64,000 bases of DNA from an uncultured Draconibacterium sp. (GTDB lineage: Bacteria > Bacteroidota > Bacteroidia > Bacteroidales > Prolixibacteraceae): the NCBI RefSeq assembly GCF_913060805.1, contig NZ_CAJXTC010000028.1, positions 1-64,000 of the forward strand. The letters are read 5' to 3'. This document shows positions 32,101-42,108 of the stretch, piece after piece. The notes beneath the pieces are model-generated. The model was not told where the DNA came from, made no database searches, and was given only the letters and a program-made list of their open reading frames with translations. The stretch's first letter is position 1. Each line of letters begins with the position of its first letter. The translations under genes and the position numbers were made by a program.

Positions 32101-32860
32101 CAACTGCAGCATCGATTTTACAGGCAGTGCTGCCGTGCACAAGGGCAACATGAATGCCACTGAAGCAATTGTAAAAAGTGTAAGTATTTATGTGCTCCGG
32201 TTGTTGCTGAATGAAACCATTCCGCTGAACGACGGTCTTTTGGAGCCAGTAGATTTTATTCTGCCAAGCGGATTATTGAATCCGGATTTTGATGATGATC
32301 CGTCGAAATGTCCGGCGGTGGTTGGAGGCAATGTGGAGATCAGTCAACGCCTGACTGACACGCTGTTAAAAGCTTTTGGCGTGGTGGCAGCCAGCCAGGG
32401 AACTATGAACAACACGCTGTTTGGCAACAAGAATTTTGGCTACTACGAAACTATTTGTGGTGGTTGCGGTGCCGGAAAAGGTTTTAACGGAGCCAGCGCT
32501 GTTCATCACCACATGACAAATACACGCATTACCGACCCCGAGATTATGGAACACCGTTACCCGGTTCGGCTGGAGGAATTCAGCATTCGGAAAAACTCTG
32601 GTGGCCACGGCAAATGGCACGGTGGCGATGGTGTAAAACGGGTATTAAAATTCCTGGAGCCGGTAAATCTTTCGGTACTCACCCAACGACGAAAATTAGG
32701 GCCTTTTGGGTTAAATGGAGGTGGCGACGGAAAACCGGGATGCCAAAAAGTGATTCGTGCCAATGGCGAAGAAATTATTCTTGATTCCATTCAAAATACA
32801 AATATGGAACAAGGCGACACTTTTGTAATTGAAACGCCGGGTGGTGGCGGTTTTGGATAA
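29111..32860 (+). CDS. 5-oxoprolinase (ATP-hydrolysing), HyuA-HyuB fusion
   Basis: Opens L-5-oxoproline (pyroglutamate) to L-glutamate with ATP; cytoplasmic. The 1249-residue chain is of the fused eukaryote/proteobacteria type (OPLAH). The HyuA half carries the actin-like ATP-binding motifs FVDTGGTFTDC near the N-terminus, STKGTNALLE, ITFDMGGTSTDVS and VAFGGAGGLHTCDIA. The HyuB half begins near residue 740 (ETELELFTNRFMAIAENMGA) with LLQRTSLSVNIKERLDFSCA, HPKYGGSHLPDV, DFTGS and a glycine-rich C-terminus ETPGGGGFG. Hydantoinase or acetone carboxylase relatives are alternatives, but length and the single-chain order favour 5-oxoprolinase. It is coupled to the NRAMP-like carrier. No terminator is evident in the 180 bp downstream. 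Confidence 0.88.
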   Translation: MANKYFQLFVDTGGTFTDCISIDESGQEYRQKVLSSSSLRSTIQKVISANQCVIADSWNLHRDIFNGFSFRLLQQDFNERKVVSFDLQSRILELDSPCLNTEMEGSNFELTSHEEAPVLGARLITQTGLNEAFPELHLKLGSTKGTNALLENKGAKTLFIVTKGFADLLEIGNQARPDIFAMNVEKPRQLTHQIVEVDERIDSNGKVLKPIDVDDLKKKLEKVNLHEIESVAIALMNAFINPKHEQQLAQVLEEIGFSFVSQSTELSPLIKILNRAETAVVNAYLSPIIHNYVNRIAEKTGRNLFQIMTSAGGLVSADKFHPKDSLLSGPAGGVVGAREIGGKEGYAKLITFDMGGTSTDVSRIDGEFDYRYELQVGDARINSPAIAIETVAAGGGSICGFDGYKLFVGPESAGAYPGPACYGAGGPLTITDVNLLLDRLDASQFGIPVFKHEAEKRLEELLDSMENSTGEKPSADTVLNGFIAIANEIMAGAIRKISITKGYDPKDFSLVAFGGAGGLHTCDIAEILGIQNILLPKDAGLLSAYGIGNASVVRFAEKQVLQDLNEVENLLPNWFTEIENEATKKLQNEGFNKEKISIRQRMVFIRFAGQDSSLEIHFSDVEQLVADFHQQYKKVYGHTVSNRTIEIEAIRVLAAVEKTDNETSTEAKTSYLPEPMKSTENGTPVFVRNELKAGAQIKGPALFLDSFSTTFVKSGWSLELQHSGTAILKSKTESQQLNKVQNRETELELFTNRFMAIAENMGALLQRTSLSVNIKERLDFSCALLDKDGRLVANAPHIPVHLGGLGVCVRELIKHFEFEEGDTIVTNHPKYGGSHLPDVTLVSPVFYGGERVGFVVNRAHHSEIGGISPGSMPPNAKNLEEEGVCITPFYLVKNGQPDWDGMRKILLNSKYPTRSVEENLADLNAALAANKNGSEALIDLINKHGKETVQNYLDLLRDHAAQKMKATLQKFENGNYSATEYLDDGAKLQVNIQLNNGNCSIDFTGSAAVHKGNMNATEAIVKSVSIYVLRLLLNETIPLNDGLLEPVDFILPSGLLNPDFDDDPSKCPAVVGGNVEISQRLTDTLLKAFGVVAASQGTMNNTLFGNKNFGYYETICGGCGAGKGFNGASAVHHHMTNTRITDPEIMEHRYPVRLEEFSIRKNSGGHGKWHGGDGVKRVLKFLEPVNLSVLTQRRKLGPFGLNGGGDGKPGCQKVIRANGEEIILDSIQNTNMEQGDTFVIETPGGGGFG

Positions 32861-33042
32861 TCTGCTATTCTTTCTGTTTTACTCTTATCAAATGTAATTT
32901 TAGCACTGAATTTCCACCTCCAAATACAATCCTTCTAATAAGACAATGGAACATTAATACCTGCTTCGCGTATCATTTCAACGAAAGAGCAGTTACGAAC
33001 ATATTCTGCGACTTCAGTATTTAACCAAAACACCATGAAATT

Positions 33043-34309
33043 ATGAACGCACAATTTCTGGTTCTGATATTTCTGTTTGTCATCACTCCAATCGCTATCA
33101 TTTATCTTGAAAGTAAATATGCTTTGGCAAAAAAAAATCGGGGCAGTTTTGCTCTGTTATGGATTTGGAATTTTTATTGGAAATATAGGTTTACTCCCAT
33201 CCGCTTCTGAAAGTTATTTTCAACTCTTGCAGGAGGAAGTTTACATTCCCTTTAAACAAATGAGCGAATACCTTGCAGCAGGATTGGTTTCGGAACAGGA
33301 TGTATCAAGAAATATAATTGCCTTTTTGCAGGATTTCTTTTCTACCTACACCATTATGCTTTGTTTACCCCTGATTTTATTTTCTCTTGATGTGAAAAAG
33401 TGGCTGGGGCATGTACGCTCAGCAATGGGATCTTTACTTATCGGGTTATTTGCTGTGATACTGATGATATTTATGGGATACTGGCTATTTAAAGACAGCA
33501 TTACGGAAATATGGAAAGTTTCTGGCTTGCTGGTGGGAGTTTACACAGGAGGCACCCCAAATATGGCAGCTATAAAAACAGCACTTGATGTTCCGCAGGA
33601 GCTTTACATTTTAACCCACACTTACGAAATGACACTGGGCGCAATCTATCTTATTTTCATATTTTCTGTTGGACAACGGGTACTGCTTTGGGTTTTGCCT
33701 CCTTATAAATCATCAAATAAAAAGGAAAGTGAGAAGACGGCTAAGAGTCTGCAGGAAGAATACGAGTCGTACACCGGTTTATTTAAAAAAGAAATCTTTA
33801 GGCCGTTAATGGTCGCATTTGTTATTTCCGGCGCTATTCTTGGCGTAAGTTTTCTTATTAGTAAACTTTTTTCCGATGAATTTTCCGATGCAGTTACCGT
33901 TATTGGGGTAACAACTTTTGGCATCGGTTTATCATTTGTCCCTAAAATAAGAAAGATAAAAAAGACCTTCCAGCTGGGCATGTACCTCATACTGATTTTC
34001 TGTATCGCCGTATCATCTATGGCCGATATAAGCAAGCTGGCAAATATCTCCATATCGTTGTTCTATTATGTTGGACTGGCCATGTTTGGTTCGCTCATCC
34101 TGCATGTTGCCATTGCCCGAATTTTTAAAATTGATGCCGATACTGTAATCATTTCCGGGAGTGCACTTATTTGCTCGCCGCCATTTGTGCCGGTGGTGGC
34201 ATCGGCTTTAAAAAACCGCGAAGTAATTTTAACAGGAATTTTTGTTGGAATTGCAGGTTATGCAATCGGAAATTACCTGGGAGTTATTATCGCTTATATT
34301 TTAAAATAG
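33043..34309 (+). pseudogene. DUF819 family membrane protein, frameshifted in an A9 run
   Basis: Homologue of the intact gene at 34410. The ATG at 33043 opens MNAQFLVLIFLFVITPIAII, which aligns with METPFLALIILFVITPVVVI of the neighbour, but this frame runs off after the nine A's at 33129-33137. The rest of the protein (KIGAVLLCYG to the end at 34309) continues one base later, so skipping one A restores a full-length protein of about 421 residues. Key segments TGGTPNMAAIKTAL and LICSPPFVPVVASAL are intact and no other defect is seen. It also carries an extra stretch of about 35 residues (near QEEVYIPFKQMSEYLAAGLV) absent from the neighbour. It may be a recent null allele, a slippage-expressed gene or a sequencing error. 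Confidence 0.75.
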
Positions 34310-34409
34310 AAACTTTCAGAGTCCGTCACACAATCGCTAACTAATTGTTATTTGTAGTTTCTCCTCATTCTGATATCTTTACCGCCCGGTAAGGGAAATT
34401 TTTAAAACT

Positions 34410-35564
34410 ATGGAGACACCGTTTCTGGCGTTGATTATTCTTTTTGTTATCACTCCTGTTGTTGTTATTTATCTCGAAGGCAAGTTTTCGATATTAAAGA
34501 AAATTGGCGCCGTGCTTATTTGTTACGGCGTTGGTTTAATTATTGGTAACATGGGCGTGCTGCCTCACGGAGCAGAAAAATACCAAAACATGCTCACCGA
34601 TATTACCATTCCACTGGCCTTACCTTTGATCCTTTTTTCGGTTGATGTGCGCTCGTGGTTTAAAATGGCCCGCTCGGCATTTATTGCGCTAGCCACCGGA
34701 TTACTTTCCGTATTGATAATTGTGATTATCGGCTATTTTATTTTCCGTAACGACATTGAAAACATTTGGCAGGTGGCCGGAATGCTGGTTGGCGTATACA
34801 CCGGTGGAACACCCAACATGGCCGCCATGAAAACCGCATTGAACGTGTCGCAGGAACTGTACATTATGACCCACACCTACGACCTGACACTCGGTGCTAT
34901 TTACCTGGTTTTTATTCTTTCCATCGGGCAGAAAGTTTTTCTGTGGTTTTTACCGCCTTTTAAACCGGTGAAAACAGAAGACACAGCCGTTGCAGAAATG
35001 AATACGGAAGAAGAGTTTGAATCGTACGACGGGATGTTGAAGAAAAAAACATTGCTGCCATTAATCGGTGCTTTTGGAATTTCGGTGGCCATCCTTGGAG
35101 TGAGTTACGGCATCAGTTTGCTTTTACCACAGGAATACCAAACGGCAGTTGTAATTCTGTTAATCACAACTTTTGGAATTGCCTTTTCGTTTGTGCCCAA
35201 AATAAAAGCCATAAAAAAGACTTTTCAATTGGGCATGTACCTCATCCTCATTTTCTGTTTAACGATTGCCTCTATGGCCGACATCAGCAAACTATCGAAC
35301 ATATCTTTTTCGCTGTTTTACTATGTGGCTTTAGCGGTTTATGGTTCGCACATTATTCACATTGCACTGGCACGTATTTTTAAAGTTGATGCCGATACAG
35401 TGATCATTTCAACCAGTGCATTAATTTGCTCACCGCCCTTTGTTCCGGTGGTTGCCGGCGCATTAAAAAACCGACAGATAATTTTAACCGGACTGGTTGT
35501 AGGAATTGCCGGTTATGCCGTTGGAAATTATTTGGGGGTGATAATCGCGTATCTGCTAAAATAG
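34410..35564 (+). CDS. DUF819 family membrane protein, intact tandem paralogue
   Basis: A 384-residue inner-membrane protein of about ten helices, in the DUF819 family of predicted carriers with unknown substrate. It starts with a signal-anchor-like helix (FLALIILFVITPVVVIYL), and the first-half signature is GVYTGGTPNMAAMKTAL with THTYDLTLGAIYL. A cytoplasmic loop of charged residues (about 185-215) links the halves. The second half closes with STSALICSPPFVPVVAGAL and GIAGYAVGNYLGVIIAYLLK. It is a tandem duplicate of the frameshifted gene 100 bp upstream and a more distant relative of the protein at 23025. Convergent with the DUF2817 gene, 10 bp apart. Its possible -7 element TATCTTTA lies at 34372-34379. 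Confidence 0.86.
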   Translation: METPFLALIILFVITPVVVIYLEGKFSILKKIGAVLICYGVGLIIGNMGVLPHGAEKYQNMLTDITIPLALPLILFSVDVRSWFKMARSAFIALATGLLSVLIIVIIGYFIFRNDIENIWQVAGMLVGVYTGGTPNMAAMKTALNVSQELYIMTHTYDLTLGAIYLVFILSIGQKVFLWFLPPFKPVKTEDTAVAEMNTEEEFESYDGMLKKKTLLPLIGAFGISVAILGVSYGISLLLPQEYQTAVVILLITTFGIAFSFVPKIKAIKKTFQLGMYLILIFCLTIASMADISKLSNISFSLFYYVALAVYGSHIIHIALARIFKVDADTVIISTSALICSPPFVPVVAGALKNRQIILTGLVVGIAGYAVGNYLGVIIAYLLK

Positions 35565-35574
35565 AAAACCGTTT

Positions 35575-36822
35575 TTACTCCAGTTTCTGTAAGTTTTCCC
35601 AAATCTTCCCCATCATTTCCTGCGAAACAGTAAGTGCATTCGTACGCCATTTTTCCGATGGCGGATAAAACATTTCGTAATAACCGGCCAAAGCTTTTAA
35701 GCTATCTTTCTGTGATTTATAACCGTAATGCGCCCCCTGATTTTCAGCTATAGAAATGTGTGCCGATTTTACCGCGCCAATAGTTGAGCCGGTATTTAAA
35801 GTGCCAAATTCCATCAACATGGGTATCGATGTTTTATCGGGAAATAAGTCGCCAATAAATTCAACAAACTGGCCGGAAACGGTATAGAAATTATCTGAGT
35901 CGCCCCAATCAATTTGGTAGCCTTTAAATACTTCCACGGTTTTTGCTTTTAATTCCGGATCATCGATTGGATTGGGGAAAAGATGTAACTCTCCCCTTTC
36001 GCCAAAACCGGTATGCAAATCGAGATTTAACAGCGTAGAATAAGGCGCTGCAATGTCACTCAAAACCTCCGACATAATTGCCACTTGTTGCTCAAAATCG
36101 TTTCCGCCAAAATAAATTCCTTCCTGAAATTCATACTGTCCCTGTGCAAAAGCCTGTAATAAAGCCGGCATTCCTTTTCGGGCAATTTGGTTGATGGCCG
36201 TTACCATAAAGAACTTGTTGCTTATGCTGTTCATATTCAGTTCTCCTTTTGGAGTTAGCATATCGTAAAGCGCCACAAAACCATCGTTTTTGGTTTCGAA
36301 AAGTGATTTATCGGTGCTGTAATTCCGGTTCAGATCGACATTGCTCTCGGTGAAACGCCGCTGGTTTTTAAAACCCCATGCATTTAGTCCGTGTACCAAT
36401 AAAACACCGGTAGTCTCTAACATTTCGGGTTTGAAAAATTCGGCCATTAATTGTTGCTGAACGGCGCTACCCACAAAACCTTCAATGCCGTGAGTACCCG
36501 AGCAGATCATCACCAGTTTTTCGGTGGTATCGCTTGCCGGAATGTAGCAAAAGTCAATGGTTAAACCGGTGTCGGATTTACTTTCCACTGCTCTCGAAAA
36601 TACGGCCACGCTATCAAATCGTGTTTTCATGGAATTGGCTTGCGCTCTGAAAGCATCACGACAATCCTCCCACGAATTTTGGTAATAGCCCAATTTTGTT
36701 TTGTCGACGGTTACATCGGGGTCGGTTGGCGAATACGAATTAAAACTTACATACGAATACCCCAGCAGCAGAACAACCAACGCAACAAGGGTTATTCCTG
36801 CAATCTTCAGAAATTTGTTCAT
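35575..36822 (-). CDS. DUF2817 / M14-like metallopeptidase-fold protein
   Basis: A 415-residue protein with an N-terminal membrane anchor (residues about 7-27) and a body of family DUF2817, which has the zinc carboxypeptidase (M14) fold. Zinc-ligand-like residues are in place: His and Glu in SGTHGIEG, and His in NLDLHTGFGERG. The substrate-binding Asn-Arg pair is likely in NVDLNRNY. It would act on the outer side of the inner membrane. The substrate is unknown; peptide, acyl-amino acid or succinylated compounds are all possible for the fold. It converges with a DUF819 carrier gene, and a 67-residue protein is encoded just upstream on the same strand. Confidence 0.84.
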   Translation of the reverse strand: MNKFLKIAGITLVALVVLLLGYSYVSFNSYSPTDPDVTVDKTKLGYYQNSWEDCRDAFRAQANSMKTRFDSVAVFSRAVESKSDTGLTIDFCYIPASDTTEKLVMICSGTHGIEGFVGSAVQQQLMAEFFKPEMLETTGVLLVHGLNAWGFKNQRRFTESNVDLNRNYSTDKSLFETKNDGFVALYDMLTPKGELNMNSISNKFFMVTAINQIARKGMPALLQAFAQGQYEFQEGIYFGGNDFEQQVAIMSEVLSDIAAPYSTLLNLDLHTGFGERGELHLFPNPIDDPELKAKTVEVFKGYQIDWGDSDNFYTVSGQFVEFIGDLFPDKTSIPMLMEFGTLNTGSTIGAVKSAHISIAENQGAHYGYKSQKDSLKALAGYYEMFYPPSEKWRTNALTVSQEMMGKIWENLQKLE

Positions 36823-36830
36823 AACAGAAA

Positions 36831-37034
36831 TTAGATTACAAACTTTACAACGCGGTCTTCGATCATCTGTTGCAACTGGCTGAGTAAAACCTGTTCGTGT
36901 CGATCGATGTATCCATCCTCGGCGGCAATATTCAGGATTTTGTCGTACTCGTCGCGCGTAATCTTATGATCTTCAATCGCTTTTTCAATCATTGCTTTCA
37001 AACGGATTGAACTTTCACTTACTTCTTCTTTCAT
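36831..37034 (-). CDS. Small conserved-type acidic protein
   Basis: A 67-residue, mainly helical cytoplasmic protein of unknown function. It consists of two amphipathic helical pairs with the segments ITRDEYDKILNIAAEDGYID and RHEQVLLSQLQQMIED; the first pair resembles a degenerate TerB or EF-hand-like helix-loop-helix. It ends 8 bp before the DUF2817 gene on the same strand, so both are probably on one transcript. Upstream spacing and the clean ATG support it as a real gene despite its size. No known family could be named. Confidence 0.6.
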   Translation of the reverse strand: MKEEVSESSIRLKAMIEKAIEDHKITRDEYDKILNIAAEDGYIDRHEQVLLSQLQQMIEDRVVKFVI

Positions 37035-37304
37035 CTGATTAGATTTGTTTATTTATAAAGTATCACAGAAATCCGCACTAAATATGCTCGTTTCATCGGT
37101 ATGTTATTTTGATTACTAATTTACCAATTCTGTTCATGTTGAACATATTTACTAAAAATATAAATTCATCTTACCATTTACAAATACCCGGCGTGCGCCT
37201 CTACCCTGCTAATTTACAACTGAATAATCCATTTCCCGTTGAAAATACGAATTCTTAAAAACCATTAAATTCCTACTTTTTCTTCGATAAGCACGTACAA
37301 ATTG

Positions 37305-37312
37305 TACCTTTG
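37305..37312 (+). promoter_or_regulatory. -7 promoter element of gpsA
   Basis: TACCTTTG matches TAnnTTTG and lies 19 nt before the gpsA ATG at 37332. A T-rich stretch (37277-37284) occupies the -33 area. Confidence 0.6.
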
Positions 37313-37331
37313 CACGTTATTTATCACGTAA

Positions 37332-38327
37332 ATGAATTTAAAGACAGATAAAGTTGGCATTATCGGGAGTGGTAGCTGGGCAACAGCTTTAGCTAAAATT
37401 CTTTTAGAAAACGTAAACGAAATCAACTGGTATTTTCGTAAACAATCAACCATTGACACGTTTAAAAGGAATAAACACAACCCGCGTTATTTACACGAAG
37501 TTGAGTTTGATACTTCAAAAATTAATTTCTGCGACGATATAAACTGCATCATCTCCCATTCCGATATACTTATAATAGCTGTTCCTTCGGCATTCCTTCC
37601 GGACGTATTGGCTGATGTTAAAGACCTTTCGGGCAAATACATTTTATCGGGAGTGAAGGGAATTGTTACCGAGGAAAATCTTTTGGTGGCCGAATATTTG
37701 CAAAAGTATTTTAATGTCGATCATGACAGGATTGGTGTTTTGGCCGGTCCGTGCCATGCCGAAGAAGTGGCGCGCGAGAAACTGTCGTACCTTACCGTGG
37801 CCTGCACTACTGAAGAAAAGGCTGTTAAGTTTACCCAACTTATTGAGTGCGATTACATTTACACTTCGGCATCGGATGATATTTGGGGAACGGAATATGC
37901 CGCGGTACTGAAGAATATAATTGCTATAGCTGCGGGTATTGCACACGGGCAGCGTTTTGGCGACAATTTTCATGCAGTGCTCATTTCACGGGCTATCCAG
38001 GAAATAAAACGTTTTGTTGATCAGGTGCACCCGATTAACCGCGACATAAAAGCGCCGGCTTATCTGGGCGACCTCATGGTAACTGCTTATTCGCAATTTA
38101 GCCGCAACCGTACTTTCGGATCGATGATTGGAAAAGGCTACTCGGTAAAAGCTGCACAACTGGAACTGAATATGGTTGCAGAAGGTTATTACGCTTCAAA
38201 ATCCATTCACGAAATTAACGAGAAACACCAGGTCGATATGCCGATTTGCGAGGCTGTTTACAAAATACTTTACGATAAAGTTCCGCCGCATAAAGTGTTC
38301 TGCGAGTTAACACCAAAACTGTGTTAA
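37332..38327 (+). CDS. gpsA: Glycerol-3-phosphate dehydrogenase, NAD(P)-dependent
   Basis: Reduces dihydroxyacetone phosphate to sn-glycerol 3-phosphate, the backbone of phospholipids; cytoplasmic. The 331 residues match the family. The Rossmann motif is GIIGSGSWATALAKIL near the N-terminus, the second nucleotide contact is VPSAFLPDVL, and the conserved LSGVKGI and LAGPCHAEEVA segments follow (usually GPSFAxE, so the Ser-Phe is replaced by Cys-His here). The catalytic Lys is in AAVLKNIIAIAAGIAHG, and the substrate-binding region has LGDLMVTAYSQFSRNRTFG. A promoter element lies 19 bp upstream. The gene stands alone, ending before a dispersed repeat and the pgi terminator. Confidence 0.96.
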   Translation: MNLKTDKVGIIGSGSWATALAKILLENVNEINWYFRKQSTIDTFKRNKHNPRYLHEVEFDTSKINFCDDINCIISHSDILIIAVPSAFLPDVLADVKDLSGKYILSGVKGIVTEENLLVAEYLQKYFNVDHDRIGVLAGPCHAEEVAREKLSYLTVACTTEEKAVKFTQLIECDYIYTSASDDIWGTEYAAVLKNIIAIAAGIAHGQRFGDNFHAVLISRAIQEIKRFVDQVHPINRDIKAPAYLGDLMVTAYSQFSRNRTFGSMIGKGYSVKAAQLELNMVAEGYYASKSIHEINEKHQVDMPICEAVYKILYDKVPPHKVFCELTPKLC

Positions 38328-38344
38328 AAACGAACTAGCTTTTC

Positions 38345-38372
38345 TGTCATTTCGAACGAAGTGAGAAATCTG
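38345..38372. repeat. CATTTCGAACGAAGTGAGAAAT dispersed repeat
   Basis: An imperfect inverted sequence centred on TTTCGAACGAAGTGAGAAAT, just after gpsA. I recognise it as the type of short dispersed repeat common between genes in this phylum. Single copy in the window. Confidence 0.5.
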
Positions 38373-38455
38373 TTTTTAACAATCGATCAGATTCCAACAG
38401 CTTTTCAATATGACTTGAAAAATACTTGGTTAAGCATCACAATTTCATAATAAAA

Positions 38456-38482
38456 AATGCCACCCGTAAAACGAATGGCATT
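38456..38482 (-). terminator. Terminator of pgi
   Basis: AATGCCA / TGGCATT stem with internal partial pairing, followed on the - strand by a T6 run. It lies 24 bp past the pgi stop codon. Confidence 0.85.
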
Positions 38483-38506
38483 CTGAAAATTATGGTGAGA
38501 ATCTTC

Positions 38507-40162
<1,656 letters not shown>

Positions 40163-40246
40163 TTAAGCAGGATGACCGGAGCCTGAAGTTTGCTTCAAAC
40201 CTGTTGCTGCAGTCGTCCGATAGTTAATAATCAATGAATAACCATA

Positions 40247-40254
40247 CAAAGATA
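40247..40254 (-). promoter_or_regulatory. -7 promoter element of pgi
   Basis: TATCTTTG on the - strand, an exact TAnnTTTG match, with TTTC at about -33 (40277-40280). It lies 94 bp upstream of the pgi ATG. Confidence 0.6.
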
Positions 40255-40330
40255 ATCGATTCTGAAAATTGCAGCCGAAAGTTACAGGAAGGTTAATGTT
40301 GGGTTAAGAAAAATTAGTGTGTTACAGAAT

Positions 40331-40525
40331 TTATTTCTGCTTACGAGTGAGTAAAAAGATCCTGAGTAAAACCAAAGTCATAATACCGTAACCTGCTGTT
40401 GCTACTATTTTAGCCGTACGTTCCGACAAATTTTCAAAGTCAATCAGAGTTCCACTAATTACAAGTATTAGTGCAAGCAGTGCCGCGGTGATCAGCAGAA
40501 TTTTTCCGGTTTTTGTGATTTTCAT
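40331..40525 (-). CDS. Small two-helix membrane protein
   Basis: A 64-residue protein with a basic N-terminus (MKITKTGK) and two hydrophobic helices (about residues 9-28 and 41-58), ending RKQK. Function unknown. It directly follows another small two-helix protein gene on the same strand with one base between them, which supports both as a real pair. I found no named family. The pgi promoter element lies just downstream of its stop. Confidence 0.5.
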   Translation of the reverse strand: MKITKTGKILLITAALLALILVISGTLIDFENLSERTAKIVATAGYGIMTLVLLRIFLLTRKQK

Positions 40526-40526
40526 A

Positions 40527-40712
40527 CTATTTCATATTAGGCCGCCACATGGCAACAACAAGTGCAACTGTTGCCAAAATCAATCCGCTCAATACAAAAC
40601 TACAACAAACGAGATTGCTCCAGTGCTCCAATTTTGCTAGCGATCCTATGCCGAACAAAATACATGAAAGTGCTAAAAATGATATCAACAATGTTTTTCG
40701 GGTTTTTGACAT
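40527..40712 (-). CDS. Small two-helix membrane protein, GldL-like motif
   Basis: A 61-residue membrane protein of unknown function with two helices (about residues 7-26 and 35-53). Between them is GSLAKLEHWSN, which resembles the G.LFKI.HW motif seen in the gliding protein GldL and in many small Bacteroidota membrane proteins. An in-frame ATG at 40736 would add eight residues; the start at 40712 is chosen because it gives the usual short basic opening MSKTRKT. It is coupled to the next small membrane protein gene. Confidence 0.5.
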   Translation of the reverse strand: MSKTRKTLLISFLALSCILFGIGSLAKLEHWSNLVCCSFVLSGLILATVALVVAMWRPNMK

Positions 40713-40878
40713 CTTGTTGGTTTTAACATTAAACACAACAAAGCTAGCAACACCGGATACTTATCCAAATTTTTCATTTTGAAGAATCCAAAAAGCAATC
40801 ATTTTGTAATATTTTTGACGTTTTGAAGATTGTAATTTTACGATTTGAGAGACCGGTTTACACTTTGCATTGATTTTT

Positions 40879-40886
40879 TATCTTTG
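40879..40886 (+). promoter_or_regulatory. -7 promoter element of the EamA gene
   Basis: TATCTTTG, an exact TAnnTTTG match, 65 nt upstream of the ATG at 40952. A GTTT lies about 18 nt upstream of it. Confidence 0.5.
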
Positions 40887-40951
40887 CCACAGCTTCCGGA
40901 GACGAATTAAATTGTAATTATGGAACCGGAAAGACAACTCAATTATTACGA

Positions 40952-41863
40952 ATGAAAACAGCCACATTTAAGGGATACCTGCTGGCCCTTGTTGCCACAA
41001 TTGCTTTCTCAAACGTTTATATATTTAGTAAGGCTGCGTTAAACGAAGTTCATTTAACACAATTTGGTATTTACTGGTGTGGTTTTGGCATGCTGTTCAG
41101 TTTCCTGTTTGCGCTAAAAAACAAAAAACTGGGTCAGTTAAAAGTTCTCAGTAAAAAACAACGTCGTATTCTTTTGCTACTTGGCATTCTCGAAATCCTG
41201 ACAACTACCTCATTTTTTATTTCCATAAACGTTATCCCCGATCCATCCATCACCTCGTTTATCGGCAATCTATTCCCGGTAATGGTTACTTTGGGCGGTA
41301 TCGTTCTGCTCAAAGAAAAGTTTGGATGGGTTGAAGTTGTTGGTGCATCGCTGGCCCTAATCGGTACTTTTATTATTAGTTACACCGGCGGAACGAGTTT
41401 AAGAACCCTGTTTATTGCCGGAACCGGAATTGTGGTGATTAATGCACTTTTTGCCACCACTGCAACACTTATTGTAAAAGTGCATGTTAAAAACATTAGC
41501 CCCGAGCTGTTTAACCTGAATCGCTACACCTGGCTCTTCACATTTTCGCTTATTGCATTTTTTATCTACAGCCCTGAGGCCGCAATTCCATCGCGGGTTT
41601 TTGCCAATATTTCAATCGGGGCTTTCCTCGAATTTATCGCCATTTTAACGGTATATTATTCGTACCAGTTTATCGATGCATCGCGCTCGGCAGTGGTACA
41701 AACGCTAAAAGGAATTTTTGTATTAATAGGTGCCTACCTTGTTTTTCACACCTTCCCGGTGTTTCACCAGTTTGTCGGTGGAATGGTAACAGTTGTTGGT
41801 GTGCTGATAATGACATTGGCACAAGCCGGTATTTTTAGATCCAAAACCCGACTTTCAAACTGA
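40952..41863 (+). CDS. EamA/DMT superfamily transporter
   Basis: A 303-residue inner-membrane protein of the drug/metabolite transporter superfamily with ten predicted helices in two EamA repeats (about residues 5-135 and 150-290). The first repeat ends with the typical GGIVLLKEKFGWVEVVGASLALIGTFI, and the second with FPVFHQFVGGMVTVVGVLIM. Such proteins usually export amino acids, nucleotides or other metabolites, but the substrate cannot be read off. It is transcribed alone from a promoter element 65 bp upstream, divergent from the small membrane protein pair. The following 245 bp before the efflux operon hold no gene. Confidence 0.88.
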   Translation: MKTATFKGYLLALVATIAFSNVYIFSKAALNEVHLTQFGIYWCGFGMLFSFLFALKNKKLGQLKVLSKKQRRILLLLGILEILTTTSFFISINVIPDPSITSFIGNLFPVMVTLGGIVLLKEKFGWVEVVGASLALIGTFIISYTGGTSLRTLFIAGTGIVVINALFATTATLIVKVHVKNISPELFNLNRYTWLFTFSLIAFFIYSPEAAIPSRVFANISIGAFLEFIAILTVYYSYQFIDASRSAVVQTLKGIFVLIGAYLVFHTFPVFHQFVGGMVTVVGVLIMTLAQAGIFRSKTRLSN

Positions 41864-42108
41864 ACTTTCAGTTAAAAAACTACATTTTTAGTTTATTTGA
41901 AGTTTATTTAACAAAATTTCATACTTATTTTTTGTTTCTTTCGTTGAAATTAAGCCAAGGCACAATTTTTGTTAAACAAAAACAAACAATTATTCAATCA
42001 GAAACGAAAACTAAAGTCATGAAACAACATCCTCAAAATTTTACTTAAAACGGCATGCCCTCATGCATTTTACTATCCGTCACTCTTGAAAACTAAAAGC
42101 ATACTAAA

